Source: Comamonadaceae bacterium (GTDB lineage Bacteria > Pseudomonadota > Gammaproteobacteria > Burkholderiales > Burkholderiaceae_C). From it: DNA of 48,523 nucleotides. Positions 1 to 8,710 of this stretch are shown in pieces. A program made the translations under genes and the position numbers. The stretch lies in NCBI GenBank assembly GCA_947452635.1, contig CANGEE010000003.1, positions 1 through 48,523 of the forward strand, given 5' to 3'. Within the stretch, counting starts at the first letter, position 1, and every line of letters starts with the position of its first letter. The notes beneath the pieces are model-generated. The model did not search any database. It was not told the origin of the DNA and saw only the letters and a list, made by a program, of their open reading frames with translations.

Positions 1-40
1 CGCATGGCTGAAAGACACCTCGCTGGTCCAGGCCCGATGA
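1..40 (+). CDS. C-terminal end of an unidentified upstream gene (partial)
   Basis: In frame 2 the first bases read as twelve codons ending ...LKDTSLVQAR before a TGA at 38-40. The fragment is too short to assign to a family. It is inferred to be the end of a plus-strand gene only because the next gene is in the same direction and a regulatory site follows the stop directly. It could equally be non-coding. Confidence 0.3.
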   Translation, partial: AWLKDTSLVQAR

Positions 41-50
41 TGCACACAAA

Positions 51-64
51 TTGATGTACATCAA
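51..64. promoter_or_regulatory. Perfect FNR/ANR-type binding site
   Basis: TTGATGTACATCAA is a perfect palindrome matching the FNR/ANR consensus TTGAT-N4-ATCAA. Its centre is at 57.5, so a class II activated promoter (site centred at -41.5) would start transcription at about base 99. That is the A of the ATG of the next gene. A weak -10-like TTTAAG lies at 85-90. This points to oxygen-responsive control of the DUF2189/DUF2788 pair, possibly from a leaderless transcript, since no Shine-Dalgarno sequence precedes the ATG. Confidence 0.8.
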
Positions 65-98
65 GAAATAAAGGCTCTGCCAAGTTTAAGCTCGGCGA

Positions 99-935
99 AT
101 GCCGAAGCGAATCCAAACCGTCCAAACCAGCGCTTTACCCCTTATTCAATCCATTGAATTCGATCAACCTCTGAAATGGTTGGTTCTGGGTTGGAAAGAC
201 GTGGCGCGCCATCCTTTTTGGAGTTTGTTACATGGCGTGGTGATGACCGTCGCAGGCCTGTTGATCACCGCCTTGGCGCATGATCAATTTTGGCTTTTGG
301 CAGGGGCTATCTCAGGATTTTTAGTCGTGGCGCCGGTCTTGGCAACCAGCCTGTACGCCATGAGCCGTGCTGATGAGCGAGAAGAAAAAGTAGATGCCGC
401 CTTACTCATCTCGACATGGACCCGTTGGCAACGCCATGCCAAGCAAGACCCTGCTGGTTATTGGAGCTTGATTCAATTTGGCTCGTTATTGGCCCTGGCC
501 GCCACTGGATGGGTTTTAACCTCTTGCGCACTGATCACATTGGCGGCCTATCAACCCATCCACACCCCTATGGATTTCATACGGCATGTGGTCTTGGCCC
601 CTGAAGGGTATCTGTTCGAAATGTGGCTGACCGTTGGTGGCTTGATGGCAGCGCCCATCTTTGCGTCCAGCGTGGTGTCTATGCCTATGCTGTTAGATAA
701 ACGCGTCACAGTTTTACAAGCTGTCATGACCAGTTGGAAAGCCGTTATCGCGCATCCCGCCATCTTGGCTTTTTGGGCTTTCTTGATCATGGGTTTTGTC
801 ACCCTGGGTGTGATGTCACTTTTCCTGGGCTTGGTGTTTGTAGTCCCTATGCTGGGCCACGCCAGTTGGCATGCTTACAAAGACCTGGTGGATGCGCGTC
901 AATTGCCCGACCGTTGGTCTTCTGAGGCGTTGTGA
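99..935 (+). CDS. DUF2189 family integral membrane protein
   Basis: A 278-residue inner-membrane protein of the DUF2189 family, whose function is unknown. A short polar N-terminus is followed by the typical entry motif (PLKWLVLGWKDVARHPFW, about residues 24-41). Five or six hydrophobic segments follow, at roughly 42-62, 65-88, 125-150, 175-198 and 220-252. The ATG at 99 has no Shine-Dalgarno sequence and sits exactly where a class II FNR promoter would start transcription, so leaderless translation is possible. The stop overlaps the next start (TGATG at 933-937), so the two genes are probably translationally coupled. In other proteobacteria DUF2189 genes are often found near respiratory genes, which would fit anaerobic control; that link is inference. 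Confidence 0.85.
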   Translation: MPKRIQTVQTSALPLIQSIEFDQPLKWLVLGWKDVARHPFWSLLHGVVMTVAGLLITALAHDQFWLLAGAISGFLVVAPVLATSLYAMSRADEREEKVDAALLISTWTRWQRHAKQDPAGYWSLIQFGSLLALAATGWVLTSCALITLAAYQPIHTPMDFIRHVVLAPEGYLFEMWLTVGGLMAAPIFASSVVSMPMLLDKRVTVLQAVMTSWKAVIAHPAILAFWAFLIMGFVTLGVMSLFLGLVFVVPMLGHASWHAYKDLVDARQLPDRWSSEAL

Positions 936-1144
936 TGTGGGGTTGGACTGAAACACAGATCGCAGGTTTTGGTTTGACCTTCGGCGTAGGCGCCTTTATG
1001 GCCTACATGCTGTTCATCATTGGCCATCTGGCATGGGAATCGAAAGCCGGAAAATTTGGCACTTTTGTTATTTTTTTAGGACTTGCTTTTGGCATGGTGG
1101 GTTTTATAGCCAAAGGCTTGATCCAATGGTTTTTAGAAAAATGA
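935..1144 (+). CDS. DUF2788 family small membrane protein
   Basis: A 69-residue protein with two hydrophobic helices (about residues 8-30 and 41-65) joined by a short polar loop containing AWESKAGKFGTF. This matches the DUF2788 family of small proteobacterial membrane proteins of unknown function. The start chosen is the ATG at 935; the GTG one codon earlier is less likely. The ATG overlaps the TGA of the DUF2189 gene, and a GAGG sits at 922-925 at suitable spacing. It is presumably co-transcribed from the FNR-type promoter and may act with the DUF2189 protein; only the arrangement supports that. Confidence 0.8.
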   Translation: MWGWTETQIAGFGLTFGVGAFMAYMLFIIGHLAWESKAGKFGTFVIFLGLAFGMVGFIAKGLIQWFLEK

Positions 1145-1406
1145 TCTGTATAAACTTGTGGATAGTTGGACTGAAAAAGACAGGTTATCCACAGACTTCG
1201 ATGCTTTTCAGAAGTTGTTCATAAAACAGGTACACCAGCGAAGCAGAGTCTTGCACATGCGCTCAAACGGCCTAAGTCCTTGATCGGTATGGACTTACAA
1301 CCCTTATCCACAGAAGTGAGCGATGCTTATCTACTACTACTATCTTGATATAAAGAAATAAGAGAAAGAGAGAGGACAAGCTTGAGAGGTAAAATGAGGT
1401 CCTTTC
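1145..1406. other. Origin-like block: DnaA boxes, TAC-triplet array and AT-rich stretch upstream of minC
   Basis: This 262-base stretch has no gene. It holds two perfect DnaA boxes TTATCCACA (1185-1193 and 1304-1312) and an inverted box with one mismatch (TGTGGATAG, 1157-1165). A weaker box-like TTATCTACT is at 1327-1335. Right after it come repeated TAC triplets (TACTACTACTAT, 1332-1343) and an AT-rich then purine-rich run (about 1341-1377). The order DnaA box, short spacer, TAC triplets, AT-rich DNA matches the known layout of the basal unwinding region of bacterial origins (DnaA box plus DnaA-trio). A chromosomal origin, a secondary or relic origin, or DnaA control of minCDE are all possible. 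No dnaA, dnaN or parAB lies in the window. Confidence 0.6.
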
Positions 1407-2204
1407 ATGCTCACTGGATTCACGTTGGCAGCCTCCGCATCAAGCACTACGATCTGTTACGAAATCAAAAGCGCTGACTTGGCATTGGTGGCGCTTTTAT
1501 TGAAAACAGCGCAATTGGATACGTTGGCCAGTGATTTGAAAATGCAATTGGCTGACACCCCTGATTTTTTTGAGCAAGAACCGGTGGTCATCGATTTGGG
1601 CGGATTGCCTGATGCCGAAAAAGTGCTGGCGATTGATTTTGCAAAGTTGATTCATCTGCTGCGTTCGCATGGCATGGTGCCAATTGCCTTGCGTTCAGGT
1701 TCAGCCGAACACATGCAAGCAGGCAAATCGGCGGGATTGATGGACGCCACTTTTGCGCGTATTTTAAAAACACCCGCCGCCACACCTGTGCCCGTTGCCA
1801 AACCAGCACCTGTGAAAGCAATGCCGGTGGCTCCACCACCAGAGCCCGTGAACCATTTGGGCGCTTTGGTGATCGACAAGCCTTTGCGTTCAGGTCAGCA
1901 AATTTATGCCAAGGGGCGCGATTTGGTGATCTTGGCCATGGTCAATCCTGGTGCTGAAGTGATTGCCGATGGCAGTATTCACGTCTATTCGACACTGCGC
2001 GGCAAGGCCATTGCGGGGGCTAAAGGCAACAGCCAGGCCATGATTTTTGCCCAATGCATGGAGCCGGAGCTGATCTCGATTGCAGGCGTGTACCGCACCA
2101 GTGAAAATGCCTTGCCTGCTGAAATCAGGGGGCAAGCGGCACAAGTCAGTCTCAAGCATACGCCCGATGGTGAAAAATTAGTCATTCAAGCCCTCAGGTC
2201 TTGA
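1407..2204 (+). CDS. minC: Septum site-determining protein MinC
   Basis: Inhibitor of FtsZ polymerisation, recruited to the polar membrane by MinD. It is 265 residues, within the usual range. The N-terminal FtsZ-inhibiting domain covers about residues 15-120. A Pro/Ala-rich linker follows (about 122-152, including PVAKPAPVKAMPVAPPPEP). The C-terminal beta-helix domain, which binds MinD and dimerises, contains the family pattern GQQIYAKGRDLVILAMVNPG, then GSIHVYSTLRGKAIAG. The ATG at 1407 is preceded by a GAGG about 8 bases upstream. It is the first gene of minCDE. The upstream region is the origin-like block, so its promoter may lie within DnaA-bound DNA. Confidence 0.95.
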   Translation: MLTGFTLAASASSTTICYEIKSADLALVALLLKTAQLDTLASDLKMQLADTPDFFEQEPVVIDLGGLPDAEKVLAIDFAKLIHLLRSHGMVPIALRSGSAEHMQAGKSAGLMDATFARILKTPAATPVPVAKPAPVKAMPVAPPPEPVNHLGALVIDKPLRSGQQIYAKGRDLVILAMVNPGAEVIADGSIHVYSTLRGKAIAGAKGNSQAMIFAQCMEPELISIAGVYRTSENALPAEIRGQAAQVSLKHTPDGEKLVIQALRS

Positions 2205-2255
2205 TTTTTATAATCTTGTTTTCTATTTTTTATCTCTCAGAAAGACCTATCACCC

Positions 2256-3071
2256 ATGGCAAAAATCGTTGTTGTGACTTCCGGCAAAGGTGGCGTCGGT
2301 AAAACGACCACCAGCGCCAGTTTCGCCACAGGCCTGGCCCTGCGCGGGCTGAAGACTGTGGTGATTGACTTTGATGTGGGTCTGCGCAACTTGGACTTGA
2401 TCATGGGTTGCGAGCGCCGCGTCGTGTATGACTTCATCAATGTGATTCAAGGTGAAGCCAACCTGAACCAAGCCTTGATCAAAGACAAACAATGTGACAA
2501 CCTGTTCGTCTTGGCCGCATCGCAAACACGTGACAAAGACGCTTTGAGCCAGGAGGGCGTAGAGAAGGTTTTGAACGATTTGGCGGGGATGGGCTTTGAC
2601 TACATCGTTTGCGACTCGCCAGCGGGCATTGAGACGGGTGCATTGATGGCCATGCACTTTGCCGACGAAGCGTTGATCGTCACCAATCCTGAAGTGTCCT
2701 CGGTGCGTGATTCAGACCGCATTTTGGGCATGCTCGGCAGCAAAACCAAACGCGCGATTGAAGGCAATGATCCGATCAAAGAGCATTTGCTGATCACCCG
2801 CTACAACCCCAACCGGGTTGAAGACGGTCAAATGCTGTCCTTGCAAGACATTCAGGACATTTTGCGTGTGCCCTTGATCGGTGTGATTCCTGAAAGTGAA
2901 AACGTGTTGCAAGCCTCCAACCAGGGTACGCCAGCGATTCACATGAATGGCTCGGAAGTTTCGGAAGCGTACAAGGATGTGATTGACCGCTTTTTGGGCG
3001 AAGACAAGCCCTTGCGTTTTGTGGATGTTGAAAAAGCAGGCTTTTTCAAGCGCCTTTTTGGAGGGAAATAA
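2256..3071 (+). CDS. minD: Septum site-determining ATPase MinD
   Basis: Membrane-cycling ParA/MinD-type ATPase that carries MinC to the membrane and oscillates under MinE. It has 271 residues, the standard length. The deviant Walker A motif KGGVGKTT is at residues 11-18, including the signature lysine at 11. Switch regions follow (IDFDVGLRNLDL near 40; DYIVCDSPAGIE near 115). The extreme C-terminus is the amphipathic membrane-targeting helix (KAGFFKRLFGGK). It lies 51 bases after minC and 3 bases before minE, so the three genes form one operon. Nothing unusual is seen. Confidence 0.97.
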   Translation: MAKIVVVTSGKGGVGKTTTSASFATGLALRGLKTVVIDFDVGLRNLDLIMGCERRVVYDFINVIQGEANLNQALIKDKQCDNLFVLAASQTRDKDALSQEGVEKVLNDLAGMGFDYIVCDSPAGIETGALMAMHFADEALIVTNPEVSSVRDSDRILGMLGSKTKRAIEGNDPIKEHLLITRYNPNRVEDGQMLSLQDIQDILRVPLIGVIPESENVLQASNQGTPAIHMNGSEVSEAYKDVIDRFLGEDKPLRFVDVEKAGFFKRLFGGK

Positions 3072-3074
3072 GCC

Positions 3075-3335
3075 ATGTCCTTCCTTTCATTCCTGCTTGG
3101 GGAAAAGAAAAAAACAGCCAGTGTGGCGAAAGAACGCCTGCAAATCATCCTGGCGCATGAGCGCAGTGGACGCAACGCCGCCGAACCGGATTATTTGCCC
3201 GCTTTGCAACGCGAATTGGTGGCTGTGATCAGCAAGTACATCAAAATCAATCCCGACGACATCAAGGTCAACTTGGAACGCCAGGACAATTTGGAAGTAC
3301 TCGAAGTGAAAATCGAGTTGCCAGACGCGCGGTAA
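3075..3335 (+). CDS. minE: Cell division topological specificity factor MinE
   Basis: An 86-residue protein that stimulates the MinD ATPase and restricts MinCD inhibition to the poles. The N-terminus (MSFLSFLLG) is the membrane-binding amphipathic segment. It is followed by the MinD-binding, anti-MinCD region ([15 protein letters not shown], about residues 19-33). The C-terminal beta-rich topological specificity domain follows ([18 protein letters not shown]). The start is 3 bases after the minD stop, with GGAGGG at 3060-3065. It is the last gene of the operon and is followed by a strong terminator. Confidence 0.96.
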   Translation: MSFLSFLLGEKKKTASVAKERLQIILAHERSGRNAAEPDYLPALQRELVAVISKYIKINPDDIKVNLERQDNLEVLEVKIELPDAR

Positions 3336-3359
3336 ACGCCTGGCTCAGCACCGGTCACA

Positions 3360-3390
3360 ACAAAGGGCTCTGAATTTCAGAGCCCTTTGT
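3360..3390. terminator. Bidirectional intrinsic terminator between minE and the minus-strand oxidoreductase gene
   Basis: Perfect 14-bp inverted repeat: ACAAAGGGCTCTGA (3360-3373), loop of 3, TCAGAGCCCTTTGT (3377-3390). The stem has A-rich and T-rich outer ends on both strands, so it can end both the minCDE transcript and the convergent minus-strand transcript, whose stop codon is only 4 bases away at 3394. Confidence 0.85.
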
Positions 3391-3393
3391 GTT

Positions 3394-6300
3394 TCAAGCG
3401 ACGAACTGGGCCATCAAGGCTTTCCACTGCGTGCGCGCGGCCTTCAGGTTGCGTTCTTTGACGTGGCCAAAGCCTTTGATTTGTTCAGGAATGCGCGCCA
3501 CATCCACTGCCACGCGGTGATTGTCGGCATGGAGTTGACTCAAAATCACCGACAAACTGCTTTGGTACTCGCCAATCAAAGCCCGCTCGGTGCGCCGCTC
3601 TTCAGTCCGCCCAAATACATCAAGTGGCGTGCCGCGCAAAAACTTCAGGCGCGACAAGACTTTGAAGCCAGTCAGCATCGCGGGCCCAAACTTTTTCTTC
3701 ACCAACTCGCCTTTGTCATTGGTCTCAGATGTGAGAGGCGGTGCCAAGTGGTAATGGAGTTTGAAGTCGCCTTCAAACAGCCCTGTGACCCGAGACAAGA
3801 ACGCGGTGTCGGTGTGCAAACGCGCCACCTCGTACTCGTCCTTATAGGCCATCAGTTTGAACAGGTAACGCGCCACGGTTTCGGTCAACACCGTTTTGCC
3901 CAGGGCCGATTCGGCTTGCTGCACCTTGCCAACAAAGTGCAAATAGCTTTGCGCATAGGCCGCGTTTTGATAGTCTGTCAAATAGGCCACGCGCCGCTCA
4001 ATCAAAGTGTCCAAGGTCTCGCGCTTCTTGAATTCAATCACCTGAGAAGGCGCCAAGACGCGCTGCACTGCCGCCGCGTCGTGGGCCGCGTGACGGCCCC
4101 ATTCGAAAGCGGTTTGGTTGTTTTGCACCTGCACACCGTTGAGTTCCATGGCGCGCAAGATGCTTTCACGCGTCAACGGAATCCAACCCTTTTGCCAAGC
4201 GTAGCCCAGGATCATGGGGTTCACATAAATCGTGTCGCCCATCAGTTGATTGGCCATGGTATCGGCATCGAATGCGCCCACACCCTCTACGCCCACCGCT
4301 TGGGTGATTTCAGCCAGACATTGCTCGGCCGGGTTTTCCCAATTGCCGTTTTTCACAAAAGCCGCTGTCGGCGTGCCATGCGAATTCAAGGCCACACGGG
4401 TGCGGCCTTGGCGCATGCGCAATGCCGTTTCTTTGCTGGCCGTGACGATGGGGTCACAGCCGATGATCACATCGGCGGCGGCCATGCTGACACGGGTGGT
4501 GCGAATCTCGTCTTGATGGTTGGCGATCAGCACATGGCTCCAGGTGGCACCGCCTTTTTGTGCCAAGCCGGCTGCGTCTTGGGTGATGATGCCTTTGCCA
4601 TCAATGTGACCGGCCATGCCCAACAACTGACCAATCGTGATCACGCCGGTGCCGCCCACGCCCGCCACCACCAGGCCATAAGCCTGGGTGAGTGCGGGCA
4701 GGATAGGTTCTGGCAAGGCGCCCAAGGCGGCGGGTGATGCCGCTTGGGTCTTGGCTTTTTTCTTCAGCTGACCACCTTCCACCGTGACAAAGCTGGGGCA
4801 AAAACCTTTGAGGCAACTGGTGTCTTTGTTGCACGTGCTTTGGTTGATGGTGCGCTTGCGGCCGAACTCGGTTTCCAGCGGCTCGACCGACAAACAATTG
4901 GACTGCACGCCGCAGTCACCGCAGCCTTCGCACACCAACTCGTTGATCACCACCCGAACCGCCGGGTCGACCATGGTGCCGCGCTTGCGGCGGCGGCGTT
5001 TTTCGGTGGCGCAGGTCTGGTCGTAAATGATGACGGTGCAACCCTTGATCTCGCGCATTTCGCGCTGAATGCGGTCGAGCTCGTCGCGGTGGTGCACCGT
5101 CACACCTTCAGCCAAGGCCACGCCGTCGTACTTTTCCGGCTCGTCGGTCACCACGTCAATGCGCTGCGCCCCTTCGGCGCGCATGCTTTGCGCAATCTGC
5201 ACCACGCTGTGGCCCTCAGGGCGTTCACCCACTTGCTGGCCACCGGTCATGGCGACCGCATCGTTGTAGAGAATTTTGTAGGTGATGTTCACGCCCGCCG
5301 CAATGCTTTGGCGAATCGCCAGCATGCCGCTGTGAAAGTAGGTGCCGTCGCCCACATTGGCAAACATGTGCTGGTCGTGGCTGAAGGGCTGTTGCCCGAC
5401 CCAAGGCACGCCCTCGCCACCCATTTGCGTGAAGCCCACGGTGCTGCGGTCCATCCACACGCTCATGAAGTGGCAGCCGATACCGGCCATGGCGCGCGAA
5501 CCTTCGGGTACGCGGGTCGAGGTGTTGTGTGGACAGCCCGAGCAAAACCAGGGTGTGCGCTCGCCAATCGCGTTCACATTCAAAACCTGCAGCGAGCGCT
5601 CTTTGGCTTCCAAAATCGCCAATTGCGCGTCGATGCGCGCAGTGGTGTCGGCGTCCAAGCCGAGCTTTTTGAGGCGCTTGGCCAAGGCCTTGGCAATCAA
5701 GGCCGGCGTTAAATCGGCGTTGGCGCGCAGCAGGGTGCGGCTGTGCGGGTTGGACACCGACCATTCGCCACCGGTGGTTTCGCCCTCTTCTTCGTCGAAC
5801 TTGCCCAGCACTTTGGGGCGCACATCGTCGCGCCAGTTGTACAGCTCTTCTTTGATTTGGTATTCGATCAGTTGGCGCTTTTCTTCGACCACCAAGATCT
5901 CTTGCAGGCCCGTGGCAAATTCTCGGGTGGAATGCGACTCCAGCGGCCAGACCACGCCCACTTTGTGCACCCGAATGCCCAGGCGTTGGCAGGTGGCGTC
6001 GTCCAATCCCAAGTCGAGCAAGGCTTGGCGGGTGTCGTTGTAAGCCTTGCCGCTGGCGATGATGCCAAAGCGGTCATGGGGGCCTTGCACCACGTTGTGG
6101 TTGAGTTTGTTGGCACGGATGTAGGAGAGTGCGGCATACCATTTGTAGTCAAACAAGCGCGCTTCCTGGTCCAGCGCGGGGTCGGGCCAGCGAATATGAA
6201 TGCCACCCGCAGGCATCTCAAACTCGGGCAAGATGATCTTCACGCGTTCAGGGTCGATCTCGGCGGTGGCGCTGGACTCGACGATTTCTTGGATGGTCTT

Positions 6301-6933
6301 CATGCCCGACCAAATGCCGGCAAACCGGCTCAGGGCGATGCCGTGCACCCCCATGTCCAGCACGTCTTGCACCGAGGCAGGAAAGAACACCGGCAGGCCA
6401 CAGGCCTTGAAAACATGGTCGCTCTGGTGCGCTGCGGTGGAGCTTTTGGCCACATGGTCGTCACCGGCCACGGCCAAGACGCCGCCCCAAGGCGTGGTGC
6501 CGGCCATGTTGGCGTGCTTGAACACGTCAGAACACCGGTCGACACCCGGGCCCTTGCCGTACCAAATGCCAAACACGCCATCAAAACGGTTGGTGCCCGG
6601 TGGGGCAAAACCCAGTTGCTGCGTGCCCCACAAGGCAGTGGCGGCCAACTCCTCGTTCACGCCGGGTTGAAAGACGATGTTTTGCGCCTGCAAATACGAC
6701 TTGGCTTTCCACAAAAACTGATCGTAATTGCCCAGGGGTGAGCCGCGGTAACCGCTGATGAAACCGGCGGTGTTTTTGCCTTGTAAGGCATCGCGCTGGC
6801 GCTGCAACATCGGCAGCTTGACCAGGGCTTGCACCCCGCTCATGAAAGCGCGGCCACTGTCCAGGCTGTACTTGTCGTCCAGCGTCACGGTTTCCAAGGC
6901 TTTGCGAATCGAATCGGGAAGAGGGGCGTTCAT
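3394..6933 (-). CDS. Fused indolepyruvate ferredoxin oxidoreductase (IorA/IorB-type 2-oxoacid oxidoreductase)
   Basis: Single-chain 2-oxoacid:ferredoxin oxidoreductase of 1179 residues, of the proteobacterial fused indolepyruvate type. The family decarboxylates aryl or branched 2-oxoacids to acyl-CoA using thiamine diphosphate and Fe-S clusters. Visible in order: N-terminal pyrimidine-binding half (GFISGYRGSPLGNYD near 60); CSGCPHN (about 465); ThDP motif GDGTYFHSG...NDAVAMTGGQ (from about 530); a [4Fe-4S] ferredoxin-like motif CEGCGDCGVQSNC (about 666) with further cysteines; an IorB-like gamma domain with GVGGTGVITIGQ (about 760); then a helical C-terminal extension. The ATG at 6933 is preferred, with GGAG suitably placed upstream; an in-frame TTG at 6945 is less likely. 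The exact substrate cannot be read from sequence. Confidence 0.9.
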   Translation of the reverse strand: MNAPLPDSIRKALETVTLDDKYSLDSGRAFMSGVQALVKLPMLQRQRDALQGKNTAGFISGYRGSPLGNYDQFLWKAKSYLQAQNIVFQPGVNEELAATALWGTQQLGFAPPGTNRFDGVFGIWYGKGPGVDRCSDVFKHANMAGTTPWGGVLAVAGDDHVAKSSTAAHQSDHVFKACGLPVFFPASVQDVLDMGVHGIALSRFAGIWSGMKTIQEIVESSATAEIDPERVKIILPEFEMPAGGIHIRWPDPALDQEARLFDYKWYAALSYIRANKLNHNVVQGPHDRFGIIASGKAYNDTRQALLDLGLDDATCQRLGIRVHKVGVVWPLESHSTREFATGLQEILVVEEKRQLIEYQIKEELYNWRDDVRPKVLGKFDEEEGETTGGEWSVSNPHSRTLLRANADLTPALIAKALAKRLKKLGLDADTTARIDAQLAILEAKERSLQVLNVNAIGERTPWFCSGCPHNTSTRVPEGSRAMAGIGCHFMSVWMDRSTVGFTQMGGEGVPWVGQQPFSHDQHMFANVGDGTYFHSGMLAIRQSIAAGVNITYKILYNDAVAMTGGQQVGERPEGHSVVQIAQSMRAEGAQRIDVVTDEPEKYDGVALAEGVTVHHRDELDRIQREMREIKGCTVIIYDQTCATEKRRRRKRGTMVDPAVRVVINELVCEGCGDCGVQSNCLSVEPLETEFGRKRTINQSTCNKDTSCLKGFCPSFVTVEGGQLKKKAKTQAASPAALGALPEPILPALTQAYGLVVAGVGGTGVITIGQLLGMAGHIDGKGIITQDAAGLAQKGGATWSHVLIANHQDEIRTTRVSMAAADVIIGCDPIVTASKETALRMRQGRTRVALNSHGTPTAAFVKNGNWENPAEQCLAEITQAVGVEGVGAFDADTMANQLMGDTIYVNPMILGYAWQKGWIPLTRESILRAMELNGVQVQNNQTAFEWGRHAAHDAAAVQRVLAPSQVIEFKKRETLDTLIERRVAYLTDYQNAAYAQSYLHFVGKVQQAESALGKTVLTETVARYLFKLMAYKDEYEVARLHTDTAFLSRVTGLFEGDFKLHYHLAPPLTSETNDKGELVKKKFGPAMLTGFKVLSRLKFLRGTPLDVFGRTEERRTERALIGEYQSSLSVILSQLHADNHRVAVDVARIPEQIKGFGHVKERNLKAARTQWKALMAQFVA

Positions 6934-7021
6934 CAGGGTCTCCAACGCAGAAAACGTGGCTTCAGTTTAGTGGCTACAAGGGTCGCCGACATGGCTTTTG
7001 GTGACATCTCACCGTTGTAAT

Positions 7022-8710
7022 TCACGGTTTTCGGGTTTCCGGTAAAAAACGAACCCCTCGGCGTGCCAGGCCACCGCCCAGGCCAATGGGTGTGCCGTCG
7101 GCGCGCCAACAGGCCGCGCCTTCTAGGCTGGCGTCGGCATGAAATTGGATGGCATTCATGCCCCCGCCCACGTTCGGCACGCGCAAGACCGCATGGCCCA
7201 TGTGTTCCAGCGACGCCTGCAAAGCAGGTGAAAACGCGGGTTCCAATTCCAAATCAAAGCCCTGTGTCCAGATACGCGGCGCTTCCACCGCTTGTTGCAA
7301 GCTCATGCCGTGGTCGATCAGGTTGATCAGCGCCTGCAGCGCCGAGGGGAAAATCCGCAAACCGCCCGGCAGTCCCAGCGCATAGCGGGGTTGGCCCTCT
7401 TTCACCACCATCAAGGGCGCCATGGAAGAGGTGACGCGCTTGCCGGGCGCCATCGAGTTGGCGCGGTCGGGTCGGGGGTCAAGCACGTAAAGGTAGTTGT
7501 TAGGGATCAGGCCGGTGTCGGGCACCATGTAGCGCGCACCAAACACCGAGTTGATGGTTTGGGTGGCGCTGACCACGCGCCCTTCGCTGTCGGCCACGGT
7601 GATGTGGGTGGTGTGTGCGCTTTCGGCCGGGCTCAAGCCCGGCGTCCAGTTGCGCGCGCGCTGCAAATCCAGTTGACCGCGCCTCAGGGCGGCGTATTCG
7701 GGTGACAGCAAGCGCTCGACAGGCACGTTGACAAAGTCGGGGTCGGCGGTGACGGCGGCGCGGTCGGCAAAGGCCATTTTCAACACCTCGGCCAGCAGGT
7801 GCACGCTGGCCGAGGTGCCAAAACCCATGCCGCGCAGATCAAAACCCGCCAAGACGTTCAGCATTTGCTCGATGTGCAGCGGACCCGCACAGGGCGGCGG
7901 CGGGCCGATGATGTCAAAGCCCCGGTAAGTGGAGCGCAACGGGGCCGGGTCTCGGGTGCGGTACTGGCGCAAATCGTCCAGCGTTAAAAACCCCTGGTGC
8001 TGGGCCATGTCCTCACACAAGGCCTGTCCCAGCGCCCCGCCATACAGCACCGCTGCGCCTTGTTGTGCCACGGTTTTCAAGGTTTGCGCGTAAGCGCCTT
8101 GCACCAATCGGTCGCCCTTCTTCAAAGGCTCGCCCTGGGGTAAAAAATAGCGCGAAATCTCAGCGTCTAAGCGCATGTCGGCCGCGTTGTCTGAGATGCA
8201 GTCACTCAGGTATTGCGTCACACGAAAACCCCGACTGGCGTGGCCGATGGCTGGCGCCATCACGTCGTCGAGCGACATGCTGCCGTGGCGCGCCAGCATT
8301 TGGCACCAGGCCATCAGATTGCCGGGCGTGGCCACCGCCGCTCGGCCCAGGCTGTGGCGCCGCCCGATGCTTTCCAGTGAACCGGGTGGCGCGGATGTGT
8401 CGTATTCAAAGGTGGTTGGCCCAACCGCCTGCGGGCATACCCCTTGACCTTCCAAAATAAGGTGGGTGCCGTCGGCTTGGCGCAGATGGGCAAAGCCGCC
8501 GCCGAGCAGGCCCACCATCATGGGCTCGACCACGGACAGCGTGAACAGCGCCGCGACGGCGGCATCCACCGCATTGCCGCCAGCGCACAGCATTTCAGTG
8601 CCTGCCGCAGAGGCCAAGGGGTGGTTGGTGACCACCATGCCGCGCTGGCCACGGGCCGGATGTTTCTCGGTGGCAAAAGGGGTGTCAGCGCGTTGGAGCC
8701 AGTCGTTCAT
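7022..8710 (-). CDS. Gamma-glutamyltransferase family protein (Ntn hydrolase)
   Basis: Autoprocessing gamma-glutamyltransferase/hydrolase-like enzyme, about 562 residues. The N-terminal half carries the family hallmarks MVVTNHPLASAAGTEML and GGNAVDAAVAALFTLSVVEP, with a GLLGGGF loop. The small-subunit start is visible as AHTTHITVADSEG near residue 367, whose first threonine of TTH is the expected nucleophile. Downstream NSVFG, SMAPGKRVTSSMAPL and the GLPGG oxyanion region are present. No clear signal peptide is seen, so a cytoplasmic location is inferred. The ATG at 8710 is chosen; an in-frame GTG at 8731 would add seven residues, and neither has a convincing ribosome-binding site. Whether it acts on glutathione, another gamma-glutamyl compound or a cephalosporin-like amide is unknown. 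Confidence 0.88.
   Translation of the reverse strand: MNDWLQRADTPFATEKHPARGQRGMVVTNHPLASAAGTEMLCAGGNAVDAAVAALFTLSVVEPMMVGLLGGGFAHLRQADGTHLILEGQGVCPQAVGPTTFEYDTSAPPGSLESIGRRHSLGRAAVATPGNLMAWCQMLARHGSMSLDDVMAPAIGHASRGFRVTQYLSDCISDNAADMRLDAEISRYFLPQGEPLKKGDRLVQGAYAQTLKTVAQQGAAVLYGGALGQALCEDMAQHQGFLTLDDLRQYRTRDPAPLRSTYRGFDIIGPPPPCAGPLHIEQMLNVLAGFDLRGMGFGTSASVHLLAEVLKMAFADRAAVTADPDFVNVPVERLLSPEYAALRRGQLDLQRARNWTPGLSPAESAHTTHITVADSEGRVVSATQTINSVFGARYMVPDTGLIPNNYLYVLDPRPDRANSMAPGKRVTSSMAPLMVVKEGQPRYALGLPGGLRIFPSALQALINLIDHGMSLQQAVEAPRIWTQGFDLELEPAFSPALQASLEHMGHAVLRVPNVGGGMNAIQFHADASLEGAACWRADGTPIGLGGGLARRGVRFLPETRKP

Noticed and set aside
3463-5712. Two long plus-strand frames opposite the oxidoreductase gene
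   Set aside because: Shadow frames: no start signals or domains, while the minus-strand enzyme is complete.
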